From contig JAYRZB010000005.1 in NCBI GenBank assembly GCA_041916675.1, positions 248,001-312,000 on the forward strand: a stretch of 64,000 bases of DNA. Direction: 5' to 3'. The stretch comes from JAYRZB01 sp041916675. Its GTDB lineage: Bacteria; Pseudomonadota; Alphaproteobacteria; Rhizobiales; Devosiaceae. The position numbers were made by a program, and so were the translations under genes. The notes under the pieces were generated by a model. That model searched no databases, had not been told where the DNA came from, and saw only the letters and a program-made list of their open reading frames with translations. Positions 52,062 through 60,979 of the stretch are shown here, piece by piece. How positions within the stretch are numbered: the stretch's first letter is position 1; every line of letters starts with the position of its first letter.

Positions 52062-54284
52062 TCAGGCGACGGTGCGGGCGACAGCCTCGGCCTGATCGCG
52101 CAGCATGGTTTCGATGACATCGGTCTTGACCGGGGGCGAGAACAGATAGCCCTGGAAAGTATCGCAGCCCATGGTGGTGAGCAGATCATGCTGCTGGGCG
52201 GTTTCGACGCCTTCGGCGGTGACCTCGGCGCCCATGGCGTGGGCCAGATCGATCATGGCGCGAACGACCGAGCGGGAGACGTCATCGTGGACGATTTCGC
52301 TGATGAAGGAGCGGTCGATCTTGATCCGGTCCACAGCGTATTGGCGCAGGTAGCCGAGAGAGGAATAGCCGGTGCCGAAATCATCGAGCGCAATGCGGAT
52401 GCCAGCGGCGCGCAGGCGGTGCAGGGTTTCGGCGGTGGCCTGGTCCTCGGCGAGCAGAATGCCCTCGGTGATTTCAAGCTCGAGGTCGGACGGTCGCATG
52501 CGCGAGGCGGCAAGCAGATCCATGACGCGGCCGAAGAACCTGGGATTGCGCAGCTGGGCAGGGGAGATGTTGACGGCGATGGTCTTGCCCGGCCAGAACG
52601 CGCCCACAAGGCAGGCGCGGCGCAGGATGAGCTCGCCCAGTTCCTCGATCAGCCCGGTGCTTTCGGCGACCGGGATGAAGCTGGTTGGCGGAACCTGACC
52701 GAGAACCGGGTGCTTCCAGCGGGCCAGCGCCTCAGCCCCGATGATGGCGCCGGGTTCCTTGCCGTAAAGCGGCTGGAATTCGATGGAGATCTGATCGTTG
52801 CGGCGCAGGGCATCGCGCAGCTCGGTTTCAACCTCTGCGCGGTTCTGAATGGCGTTGCGCATGTGATCCTGAAAGATCACCGCCTGATTACGGCCGGCCG
52901 CCTTGGCTTCGTAAAGGGCGATATCGGCCATGCGCGTGACGTCGCTGGCATCGGTGAGAATCTGCGGAGCAAAGCTGATGCCGATGCTGGCGCCAACATA
53001 GACCTTCTTGCCGAACAGGACGAATGGCTTGCCAATGGCCTCGACGATGGAATTGGCCAGGACCAGCGCTTCCTGCATGTCGATCAGATCGGGGAGCAGG
53101 ATACCGAACTCGTCGCCGCCAAGGCGGGCAATCGAACCGTGCGCGCCGACAAGCGCGGTCAGGCGGTCGCCGACATCCTTGATCAACTGGTCGCCGGCCT
53201 GGTGCCCGTGGGTGTCGTTGACCTGCTTGAAACGATCGAGATCGAGCATGAGAAGCGCCAGCCGCTTATCGCGGGGCCGATCCAGTGACAAAGCGCCGGC
53301 GAGGCGCTGCTCGAAGAGGTAGCGGTTGGGCAGGCCGGTCAGCGCATCGTGCGTGGCCTGATACTGGGCGGCTCGACGGCCTTCTTCGATGGTTTCGGAA
53401 TAGCGACGCAGACGGCCGAGAAGGACAACAATGGTGAGACCGGCGAGCAGGAAAGCACCGATCAGGACCGGGGCCGTCTGGGTGAGCAGGCGCGTGCCGG
53501 GACGGTCAGGCATCCATTCAAAGAAGGTGATGAAGCGGCCAGCTCTGTTGTAGATCGGAAGACTGGCCATGCCTGCGGCCGGGGTGGCGTTGGTGGTGAA
53601 GCGCCCCTGGTCGAGTTGGTGGCGGCTGGAGAATTCGTCGGCAAAAGCGTTGTTGAGGTAGATGACGCTGATCAGGATGAATTCGCGGCCTGCCTGCTGA
53701 GGGTAGCGGCCAGAACTGTTGACCATCGGTGCAACCGCGACGATGCCGGGGACACCGTCGAAGGTGATGATGTCGGTGCGTACGGGTGGCGCGATGGCCT
53801 CGAAATCCTGCGACGGCGGCACGGTGGCCATTTCGGCACGCAGCGAGGCGATCAGCGGGGTCAGGGCAGGCTTGAAGATACGGTCGTAGTCGGCAAGGTC
53901 TGCGCTGATCCCCTGGCGCGCGATGTCGACCGGACGGTTGTCGGGATCAAGCAGAATGGTTTCGTCGTGGCCGAAATAGTCGAACATCCAATAGCCGATA
54001 TTGCCGTCGTACCAGACCCGGTCAAAGGACTGGACGACATGGATCATGGCATCGTCCCAGACGGTAACGCTTTCCTGCTGGTGGGGCAGGTTGTCCTGGG
54101 TTTCGGAGATGACGCGCTCTACGAGCCGGGTTTCGCGCTGCCGAGCGCGATCGTCGCTGCTGGTTGTTGACCAGAAGACAAAGGCAATGACGGCCACAAG
54201 TGTCGCGGCCATGGCAAAGGCAATGGGCAAAAGCACATTGGTCGCGAAGTGGTCGCGAGGCATTATGGAGTTAGGCTCAGCCAT
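52062..54284 (-). CDS. CHASE4-GGDEF-EAL cyclic-di-GMP enzyme
   Basis: This 740-residue membrane protein has an N-terminal helix (IAFAMAATLVAVIAFVFW), a periplasmic CHASE4-type sensor (SVTVWDDAMIHVVQSFDRVW), a second helix near TAPVLIGAFLLAGLTIVVLL, a GGDEF domain with intact RLGGDEFGILL, and an EAL domain with IGAEALARWKHP, EITEG, LDDFGTGYSS, KIDRSF and AEGVET. Both active sites look complete, so it could make and break cyclic di-GMP. The RxxD inhibitory site before GGDEF is absent (AHGSIAR). The ATG at 54284 is preferred to a TTG three codons earlier. Confidence 0.92.
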   Translation of the reverse strand: MAEPNSIMPRDHFATNVLLPIAFAMAATLVAVIAFVFWSTTSSDDRARQRETRLVERVISETQDNLPHQQESVTVWDDAMIHVVQSFDRVWYDGNIGYWMFDYFGHDETILLDPDNRPVDIARQGISADLADYDRIFKPALTPLIASLRAEMATVPPSQDFEAIAPPVRTDIITFDGVPGIVAVAPMVNSSGRYPQQAGREFILISVIYLNNAFADEFSSRHQLDQGRFTTNATPAAGMASLPIYNRAGRFITFFEWMPDRPGTRLLTQTAPVLIGAFLLAGLTIVVLLGRLRRYSETIEEGRRAAQYQATHDALTGLPNRYLFEQRLAGALSLDRPRDKRLALLMLDLDRFKQVNDTHGHQAGDQLIKDVGDRLTALVGAHGSIARLGGDEFGILLPDLIDMQEALVLANSIVEAIGKPFVLFGKKVYVGASIGISFAPQILTDASDVTRMADIALYEAKAAGRNQAVIFQDHMRNAIQNRAEVETELRDALRRNDQISIEFQPLYGKEPGAIIGAEALARWKHPVLGQVPPTSFIPVAESTGLIEELGELILRRACLVGAFWPGKTIAVNISPAQLRNPRFFGRVMDLLAASRMRPSDLELEITEGILLAEDQATAETLHRLRAAGIRIALDDFGTGYSSLGYLRQYAVDRIKIDRSFISEIVHDDVSRSVVRAMIDLAHAMGAEVTAEGVETAQQHDLLTTMGCDTFQGYLFSPPVKTDVIETMLRDQAEAVARTVA

Positions 54285-54369
54285 GAAAGGCAACCAATAA
54301 TGTCGAATATCAACACCCTAAGCCGGTTAAGCTTAGGGACAGGTTACCAAAACCGAACCAATCGGATTG

Positions 54370-55611
54370 TCAGGGCGCGTCCTTGAACAGGACCTCCCGG
54401 TCGCGGGAGAAATTGGCCAGCAGCGGCAGGCAGGCGCCGCCGATTTCGCGGGCCCCTGAGCCGATCTTGCCTTCGATCACTTCGAAGGGGGCAAGACCCT
54501 GCAGGTCGAAGGTGGCGATGCGAGCGCGCGTGGCTTCGATCAGCGCGGCGCGCACCGCAACCGGGAAGGCGCCATCGATTACGATGCGGGAGAAGTCGAT
54601 GACGGAGACGGCCGACACAATGCCCGCAGCAAGGCTTTGGGCGGATTCGGCAATCCATTCATCGAGGGGCCCGCCGATCTCGCCCCAGTGATCGGGATCG
54701 CGCCAGAGGACGCTCGGGTCCTGACCCGCAGCCTTGAGCTTTTCGGCCAGCACATAGATCGATGCTGATCGCAGGATCTGCTGGAAGCCACCGCCTGGGG
54801 CGGGCACGGGCATGGCGCCGATAGCCCCGGCATAGCCACGGCGGCCGGGGAAAAGGTGGCCATCGATGACCACGCCGCCGCCAAGGAAGGACCCGATGAA
54901 GATGTAGAGGAAGTCCTCGCTGTGATGGGGTTCGGCCAGCACCAGTTCGGCGGCGCATGCGGCGGTGCCGTCGTTATGGAAATAGACCGGCCATGGACTG
55001 ATCTCGGCAATGGCGCGGCGGATATCGGCCTGACGCCAGTCATCGAGCACGGATTGCGGGGCGGCGAACTGGGGTTCCCAGTTCCAGAGCTCGAATGGCG
55101 AGGCGATGCCGAAGCCCGAGATGCGGGCGCGCTGGGCATCGGTGAGGCCGGCGGTTAGTTCGGCCATGCCGCGCACGGCAAGCGCCAGGGTGCTGGCGGG
55201 GGTCGGGTAGGGGTGAGGTTCGTGGATGTTGGCCAGAACCGTGCCGCGGAAATCGAGCAGGACGACGTCGCTGGAACGGCGGCCGATCTTGAGGCCGATG
55301 AAATAAGCGCCGCCGGGGTTGAGGGCGAACGGCACCAGCGGCTGGCCGACCTTGCCGCGCAGCGGTGAGAGCTTGATGAGCAGGCCATCCGCTTCAAGCT
55401 CGTTCATGATGATCGAGATGGTCTGGGGCGACAGGCCGGTCATGCGGGCAATATCGGCCTTGGGCAGGCCGCCATGGCGGCGGATGAGGGAGAGCACGAG
55501 GCGTTCGTTATAGAGCCGCACACCGCTCTGGTTGGTGCCACGGCTGCCGGCGCCGTCACCTGCGGCCCTCGCCTTGTTGGCGGCGCGTGATGCCAAGTCC
55601 CCCGTCCTCAT
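54370..55611 (-). CDS. ROK family transcriptional regulator
   Basis: This 413-residue protein has a winged helix (LIRRHGGLPKADIARMTGLS, then ISIIMNELEADGLL) and a ROK sugar-binding domain (GLKIGRRSSDVVLLDFRG; FIGSFLGGGVVIDGHLFPGRRGYAGAIG). It matches the NagC/XylR-type repressors. The zinc-binding CxCGxxGC motif is not evident, replaced near APGGGFQQI, as in many regulators of the group. It is divergent from frcB and probably binds the operator at 55752-55780. Confidence 0.9.
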   Translation of the reverse strand: MRTGDLASRAANKARAAGDGAGSRGTNQSGVRLYNERLVLSLIRRHGGLPKADIARMTGLSPQTISIIMNELEADGLLIKLSPLRGKVGQPLVPFALNPGGAYFIGLKIGRRSSDVVLLDFRGTVLANIHEPHPYPTPASTLALAVRGMAELTAGLTDAQRARISGFGIASPFELWNWEPQFAAPQSVLDDWRQADIRRAIAEISPWPVYFHNDGTAACAAELVLAEPHHSEDFLYIFIGSFLGGGVVIDGHLFPGRRGYAGAIGAMPVPAPGGGFQQILRSASIYVLAEKLKAAGQDPSVLWRDPDHWGEIGGPLDEWIAESAQSLAAGIVSAVSVIDFSRIVIDGAFPVAVRAALIEATRARIATFDLQGLAPFEVIEGKIGSGAREIGGACLPLLANFSRDREVLFKDAP

Positions 55612-55919
55612 ACTTCCATGCCCGTCTGCGCAATATCAAACCGTTGCCGGAAACGCGAAGCAAATCAGCGTCCGGCCCCGGCGATCGGTGCATTTTTTGG
55701 GGATTGGCTCCCCTCCCTGCGTCAAGAGTGGCAAGTGGGGAACCTAGAGTCAATTAATAAATCACTTGGATTAATTTATTGACAGCTCGGTCGCGATCCG
55801 CTTTTGTTGGCGCACGGCAGGGGAGGGTCGAGGCCCGGCAAGGGCAGCAGCGCCCCCGCTCCGCCTGCAGGGCACACGGCAACAGCCGGTGCCATGCAAC
55901 GCAACCCCGGGAGGAACCA
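55612..55919. other. Divergent control region of the ROK regulator and frcB
   Basis: The 308 bases contain an AT-rich inverted repeat at 55752-55780 and a TTGACA at 55779-55784 whose -10 partner is poor (TTTTGT with a 17-base spacer). Otherwise no ORF or further structure was seen apart from the strong frcB ribosome-binding site GGGAGGAACC. Confidence 0.5.
55752..55780. promoter_or_regulatory. Probable ROK operator upstream of frcB
   Basis: AATAAAT (55756-55762) and ATTTATT (55774-55780) are exact inverted arms, with a nested TTAAT/ATTAA pair. The AT-rich, long-spaced form resembles NagC/XylR sites, and it overlaps the TTGACA element at 55779-55784. Confidence 0.65.
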
Positions 55920-56951
55920 ATGGGTAAACTGAATCTGTTCAAGGCGACGATCACCGGCGCGCTCATGCTCGGCCTGATGGCCGGGACGGCGGCGCAGGCG
56001 GCCGATATCGTGGGCCTGATCACCAAGACCGAAGGCAACCCCTTCTTCGTGAAGATGCGCGAAGGCGCCCAGGCCAAGGCAACCGAGCTTGGGCTCGACC
56101 TGCGCACGGCAGCCGGCAAGTTTGACGGCGACAATGACAGCCAGGTGGCAGCAATTGAAAATCTGATCGCCTCGGGTGCCAAAGGCTTTGCGATTGTGCC
56201 TTCGGATTCTTCGGCCATCGTGCCCACCATTCAGGCGGCGCGTGATGCCGGCCTCCTGGTGATCGTGCTCGATACCCCGCTCGATCCGATCGACGCGGCC
56301 GATGCCACGTTTGCTACCGATAACCGCAAGGCGGGGCTGCTGATCGGCCAGTGGGCCAAGGCAACGTTGGGCGACAAGGCCGCTTCGGCCAAGATCGCTT
56401 TCCTCGATCTTGCCGTCAACCAGCCCACCGTCGACTACCTGCGCGACCAGGGCTTCATGGAAGGTTTCGGGATCGATGTGAAGGATCCCAACCGCTATGG
56501 CGATGAAGACGATGCCCGCATCTGCGGCCATGAAATGACCGCCGGTTCGGAAGAGGGCGGGCGTACCGCCATGGAAACCCTGCTGCAGAAGTGCCCCGAT
56601 ATCAACGTGGTCTACGCCATCAACGAACCGGCTGCCGCCGGTGGGTATGAAGCGCTCAAGGCTGTGGGCAAGGATGATGGCTCGGTGCTGATCGTGGCCG
56701 TCGATGGCGGCTGCCCAGGCGTTGCCAATGTCAAATCTGGTGTGATTGGTGCAACCAGCCAGCAATATCCGCTCAAAATGGCTGCCATGGCCATGGAAGC
56801 GATCCAGAAGTTTACGGCCACCGGCGAAAAGCCGTCCGTGACTGAGGGCCTCGACTTCTTCGACACCGGTGCAACGCTGGTGACCGACAAGCCAGTGGAT
56901 GGCGTTGAATCGATCGACACCACCAAGGGCGCCGAACTCTGCTGGGGTTGA
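55920..56951 (+). CDS. frcB: Sugar ABC transporter substrate-binding protein, FrcB-like
   Basis: This 343-residue periplasmic protein has a Sec signal (ITGALMLGLMAGTAAQA) and a Peripla_BP_4 ribose/fructose-type fold: VGLITKTEGNPFFVKMREGAQ, GFAIVPSDSSAIVPTI, VIVLDTPLDP and YAINEPAAAGGYEAL. It closely resembles the fructose-binding FrcB of rhizobia, in sequence style and in the following gene order B-C-A. Two Cys-containing sites (RICGHEM and QKCPDIN) are typical of that branch. The cargo may be fructose or a related sugar or polyol. Confidence 0.85.
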   Translation: MGKLNLFKATITGALMLGLMAGTAAQAADIVGLITKTEGNPFFVKMREGAQAKATELGLDLRTAAGKFDGDNDSQVAAIENLIASGAKGFAIVPSDSSAIVPTIQAARDAGLLVIVLDTPLDPIDAADATFATDNRKAGLLIGQWAKATLGDKAASAKIAFLDLAVNQPTVDYLRDQGFMEGFGIDVKDPNRYGDEDDARICGHEMTAGSEEGGRTAMETLLQKCPDINVVYAINEPAAAGGYEALKAVGKDDGSVLIVAVDGGCPGVANVKSGVIGATSQQYPLKMAAMAMEAIQKFTATGEKPSVTEGLDFFDTGATLVTDKPVDGVESIDTTKGAELCWG

Positions 56952-56989
56952 TGCCCTTCTAACCATAGTCCGCGAGGGCTAAGCTGACG

Positions 56990-57017
56990 CAGAAAGGGCC
57001 GTTCCGACGGCCCTTTC
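56990..57017 (+). terminator. Intercistronic hairpin between frcB and frcC
   Basis: AGAAAGGGCCGT-TCCG-ACGGCCCTTTCT is a perfect 12-bp stem with a four-base loop and only a short T content after it. This is typical of an attenuator or mRNA-stabilising hairpin that keeps the binding protein more abundant than the membrane parts. Confidence 0.75.
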
Positions 57018-57042
57018 TAAACAAGCCCTGGGAGGGGGAACC

Positions 57043-58119
57043 ATGAGTGATGATGCTACCGGTTCGGCCGTGGCCGAAAAAGGGCTGGCCAATGCCAGCC
57101 AGACGGTCGCCAGTTTTGACGAAGACCGACCTTCCGCGATCCGCCGCCTGCAGCATTTCCTGCACGAATTTCCCACCGCAATTCCCTTTATCGTCCTGAT
57201 TGCCGGCATCCTAATCTTCTCGGTTGCGGCCGGGGGTAAGTTCTTTGCCCCGTTCAACCTGTCGCTGGTTTTGCAGCAGGTGACGATCATTGGCGTGCTC
57301 GGCATTGCGCAGACCCTGATCATCCTGACCGCCGGTATCGACCTGTCAGTCGGCGCGATCATGGTGTTGTCCTCGATCGTGATGGGCAGGCTGTCGGTGA
57401 CGGCCGGGGTGCCGGTTGAGATCAGTTTTGTGCTTGGGCTGCTGACCGGGCTTTTGTGCGGGGTGATCAATGGCGTGCTGGTGGCGCTGGTGCGACTGCC
57501 GCCGTTCATTGTGACGCTGGGCACCTGGAGCATCTACGGGGCGCTGGTGATTTTCATCTCGCGTTCCGAAACCATCCGCTCGCAAGATATCGCGGCGATT
57601 GCCCCGATGCTGCAATGGATGGGATCGAAATTTGCCATCGGTGGTGGTGCGGTGCTGACGGCAGGATCGATCGTGATGATCCTTCTGGCCGTTGCTGTCT
57701 GGTACATGCTCAACCGCACCGCCTTCGGGCGGCATGTCTATGCGGTGGGGGATGATCCCGAAGCGGCGCGGCTGGCCGGTATCAACACCACGCGCACCCT
57801 GATCGGGGTCTATGCGCTGGCCGGGCTGATCTGTGCCATTGCCAGCTGGGTGCTGATCGGGCGGGTGGGTGCGGTTTCGCCGCTGGGCAGCCAGACGGCC
57901 AATCTCGATGCGATCACCGCCGTGGTGATTGGCGGAACATCGTTGTTCGGGGGGCGTGGATCGATTGTGGGCACGCTGTTCGGAGCGCTGATCGTGGGCA
58001 TTTTCCGCAACGGGCTGGCGCTGGCCGGGGTCGACGTGCTCTGGCAGGAATTCACCGTCGGCATCCTGATCATCCTCGCCGTCACCATCGACCAGTGGAT
58101 CAGAAAGGTGTCATCATGA
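57043..58119 (+). CDS. frcC: Sugar ABC transporter permease, FrcC-like
   Basis: This 358-residue protein has a long cytoplasmic N-terminus and about ten helices. The motifs IGVLGIAQTLIILTAGIDLSVG and AVVIGGTSLFGGRGSIVGTLFG are those of ribose/fructose-type permeases, and ARLAGINTTRT lies in the loop that meets the ATPase. GGGAGGGGGAACC gives a strong ribosome-binding site. frcA overlaps its stop by 4 bases. Confidence 0.87.
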   Translation: MSDDATGSAVAEKGLANASQTVASFDEDRPSAIRRLQHFLHEFPTAIPFIVLIAGILIFSVAAGGKFFAPFNLSLVLQQVTIIGVLGIAQTLIILTAGIDLSVGAIMVLSSIVMGRLSVTAGVPVEISFVLGLLTGLLCGVINGVLVALVRLPPFIVTLGTWSIYGALVIFISRSETIRSQDIAAIAPMLQWMGSKFAIGGGAVLTAGSIVMILLAVAVWYMLNRTAFGRHVYAVGDDPEAARLAGINTTRTLIGVYALAGLICAIASWVLIGRVGAVSPLGSQTANLDAITAVVIGGTSLFGGRGSIVGTLFGALIVGIFRNGLALAGVDVLWQEFTVGILIILAVTIDQWIRKVSS

Positions 58120-58946
58120 CCGCATCGTCACAGGTTCCGGTTCTGGCGGCACGCGGGCTCAGCAAGCGCTATGGCAAGGTTGTGGCGCTTGATGACACCG
58201 ACTTCGAACTGATGCCGGGCGAAATCCTGGCGGTGATCGGGGACAATGGCGCGGGCAAATCGACCCTGATCAAGGCGCTGTGCGGGGCGGTGATCCCCGA
58301 TAGCGGGGTGGTGGAGCTCAACGGGGTGCCGGTGCAGTTCCGCTCGCCGCTTGAAGCGCGGATGGCGGGGATTGAAACGGTGTATCAGAACCTGGCGCTG
58401 TCCCCGGCGCTTTCGATTGCCGACAACATGTTTCTGGGGCGCGAACTGCGCAAGCCGGGTTTCATGGGCCGGGTTTTCCGCGCGCTGGACCGCAGCGCCA
58501 TGCAGAAGCGGGCCCGCGAAAAGCTGACTGAACTGGGGCTCCTGACCATCCAGAACATCAACCAGTCGGTGGAAACGCTTTCGGGCGGGCAGCGGCAGGG
58601 CGTAGCGGTGGCGCGGGCGGCGGCGTTCGGTTCCAAAGTTGTGATCATGGACGAGCCGACGGCGGCGCTGGGGGTGAAGGAAAGCCGCCGGGTGCTGGAG
58701 CTGATCCTTGACGTCAAGCGGCGCGGCCTGCCGATCATTCTGATCTCGCACAACATGCCGCATGTGTTCGAGGTGGCGGACCGCATCCACATTCACCGGC
58801 TAGGCAAGCGGATCGCGGTGATCCGGCCCAAGGATTATTCGATGTCGGACGCTGTGGCGATCATGACCGGGGCGATGAAGCCGCCGGAAGCGGGCGGGCC
58901 GGCGCATCACTATCAGGTCGGCGAGGAGCTGACACAGGCACAATAG
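58116..58946 (+). CDS. frcA: Sugar ABC transporter ATP-binding protein, FrcA-like (single NBD)
   Basis: This 276-residue ATPase has only one nucleotide-binding domain, with Walker A GDNGAGKST, signature LSGGQRQG and Walker B VVIMDEPTAALG. That is the FrcA form and differs from the two-domain ATPases of the other two importers in this window. The start at 58116 makes the ATGA overlap with frcC; an earlier in-frame codon is less likely. It works as a homodimer under FrcC. Confidence 0.88.
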   Translation: MTASSQVPVLAARGLSKRYGKVVALDDTDFELMPGEILAVIGDNGAGKSTLIKALCGAVIPDSGVVELNGVPVQFRSPLEARMAGIETVYQNLALSPALSIADNMFLGRELRKPGFMGRVFRALDRSAMQKRAREKLTELGLLTIQNINQSVETLSGGQRQGVAVARAAAFGSKVVIMDEPTAALGVKESRRVLELILDVKRRGLPIILISHNMPHVFEVADRIHIHRLGKRIAVIRPKDYSMSDAVAIMTGAMKPPEAGGPAHHYQVGEELTQAQ

Positions 58947-59136
58947 CGTCGCGGCCGGGCCTGGATGGATGCGGCCATTCTGCCCGGCTTCGGCGGGGCG
59001 AGTGGCCGCACATTCATCGAGGTGCCGATGCGGCCATGCCGGATTGCGCTTTCGCCCGGGGCAGTGGGTGGGCTAGAAATGCTCAGGAGCCGGGCGATTG
59101 CCCGGCTAAGCTACGAATGACCAGGAAATCCAAGCC

Positions 59137-60183
59137 ATGACCAAAGTCCGCGCCCTCGTTCTGGAACGTCAGCACGAACTGGCGTTGCGTGATATCGACC
59201 TGCCGCTCGAGGTGGGGCCGGGCATGGTCAAGATCAAAATCCACACGGTGGGCGTGTGCGGTTCGGATGTGCACTACTACACCCATGGCCGGATCGGCGG
59301 GTTTGTGGTCAACGAGCCGATGGTTCTGGGCCATGAGGCAGCGGGGGTGGTGGTGGAAACCGGGGCCGGGGTCAGCCATCTCAAGGTGGGCGACCGGGTG
59401 TGCATGGAGCCGGGCATTCCCGATGCCAATTCGCGCGCCAGCCGGTTGGGTATGTACAATATCGATCCGGCGGTGACTTTCTGGGCGACGCCGCCGATTC
59501 ATGGGGTGCTGACGCCCCATGTGGTGCACCCGGCCAACTACACCTTCAAGCTGCCCGACAATGTGAGCTTTGCCGAAGGGGCGATGGTGGAGCCGTTTGC
59601 GGTGGGCCTGCAGGCGGCGCACAAGGCAAAGATTGCCCCCGGCGATACCGGGGTGGTGATCGGCGCCGGGCCAATCGGGATCATGGTGGCGATTGCCGCA
59701 GTGGCGGGGGGCTGCGCGCGGGTGATCGTGGCCGATATGATGCCGGACAAGCTCAGGATTGCGGCGCAATATCCCGGGATCATTCCGGTCAATATCCGCG
59801 AACAGCCGTTGGTGGACGCAGTGAACGGCCTGACCGAGGGCTGGGGCGCCGATGTGGTATTCGAGTGCTCGGGCTCGCCGCGCGCCTATGAGACGCTCAA
59901 CGCCCTGCCGCGGCCGGGCGGTTGCGTGGTGCTGGTGGGACTGCCGGTGGACCGGGTGCCGTTCGATGTTTCGGGCGCCACGACCAAGGAACTGCGGTTT
60001 GAAACCGTGTTCCGTTACGCCCATCAATATGACCGGGCGATTGCCATGTTCGGCTCGGGCAAGGTGGACCTCAAGCCGCTGATCTCGGAAACCTTTGCCT
60101 TTGAGGATGCGATCGCCGCGTTCGAGCGCGCCGCCGAGGGGCGGCCGACGGATGTGAAGCTGCAGATCAAACTGGCCGACTAG
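59137..60183 (+). CDS. Zinc-dependent polyol/alcohol dehydrogenase (MDR family)
   Basis: This 348-residue medium-chain dehydrogenase resembles sorbitol/xylitol dehydrogenases: catalytic zinc ligands Cys41 (VCGSDVHYY) and His66-Glu67 (LGHEAAG), and the coenzyme fold near GAGPIGIMVAIAA. The structural-zinc loop at residues about 91-110 (EPGIPDANSRASRLGMYN) has none of its four usual cysteines. It probably oxidises a polyol brought in by the Frc transporter. An SDR gene follows after 10 bases. Confidence 0.9.
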   Translation: MTKVRALVLERQHELALRDIDLPLEVGPGMVKIKIHTVGVCGSDVHYYTHGRIGGFVVNEPMVLGHEAAGVVVETGAGVSHLKVGDRVCMEPGIPDANSRASRLGMYNIDPAVTFWATPPIHGVLTPHVVHPANYTFKLPDNVSFAEGAMVEPFAVGLQAAHKAKIAPGDTGVVIGAGPIGIMVAIAAVAGGCARVIVADMMPDKLRIAAQYPGIIPVNIREQPLVDAVNGLTEGWGADVVFECSGSPRAYETLNALPRPGGCVVLVGLPVDRVPFDVSGATTKELRFETVFRYAHQYDRAIAMFGSGKVDLKPLISETFAFEDAIAAFERAAEGRPTDVKLQIKLAD

Positions 60184-60193
60184 GAGAGCGACG

Positions 60194-60979
60194 ATGGATC
60201 TGGGACTGCGCGACAAGGTTGCCGTGATCACCGGAGGCAGCGTCGGGATCGGGCTGGCAGTGGCAGAGGGCCTGGCGGCCGAGGGCGCCAATATCGTGAT
60301 CACGGCGCGTGGCAAGGATCGGGCCGAGGCCGAGGCGGTGCGGATTGCCGAGACCTACAATGTGATCACCCATGCCATTGCCGCCGATGTGGCGACGGCC
60401 GAGGGCTGCGAGGCGGTGATCAAAGGGGTGGGCAAGGCGTTTGGCGGCTGCGATATCCTGATCAACAATGCAGGCACCGGTTCGAACGAGACCATTGCCG
60501 AAGCCGACGATGCCAAGTGGCAGTATTACTGGGACCTGCATGTGATGGCGGCGGTGCGGCTGGCGCGCGGGCTGGTGCCGGGCATGAAAGCGCGCGGCGG
60601 CGGGGTGATCTTACACAATGCCTCGATCTGCGCAGTGCAGCCGCTTTGGTATGAGCCGATCTACAACACCACCAAGGCGGCGCTGATGATGTTCTCGAAA
60701 ACGCTGGCGACCGAGGTGATCGGGGACAATATCAGGGTCAACACCATCAATCCCGGGCTGGTGCTGACGCCGGACTGGGTCAAGACCGCCAAGCAATTGG
60801 CGGGCGAAGATGGCTATGAGGCGCACCTGCAGGGGGTGGCCGACGAGCTTTCGAGCATCAAGCGGTTCGCCACCCCGGCGGAGATGGCGAACTTTTTTGT
60901 CTTCATGTGTTCCGACAAGGCCAGCTATTCGACCGGCTCGGCCTATTTTGTCGACGGCGGGATGCTCAAGACCGTCTGA
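60194..60979 (+). CDS. SDR family oxidoreductase
   Basis: This 261-residue short-chain dehydrogenase has the classical pattern: coenzyme loop TGGSVGIGLAVAEG, NNAG in ILINNAGTG, catalytic Ser in HNASICA, and YxxxK as YNTTKAAL. The C-terminal FVDGGMLKTV is typical. It is coupled to the MDR gene and probably carries out a further redox step on the same sugar or polyol. Its stop abuts the stop of the converging MFS gene with no gap. Confidence 0.92.
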   Translation: MDLGLRDKVAVITGGSVGIGLAVAEGLAAEGANIVITARGKDRAEAEAVRIAETYNVITHAIAADVATAEGCEAVIKGVGKAFGGCDILINNAGTGSNETIAEADDAKWQYYWDLHVMAAVRLARGLVPGMKARGGGVILHNASICAVQPLWYEPIYNTTKAALMMFSKTLATEVIGDNIRVNTINPGLVLTPDWVKTAKQLAGEDGYEAHLQGVADELSSIKRFATPAEMANFFVFMCSDKASYSTGSAYFVDGGMLKTV

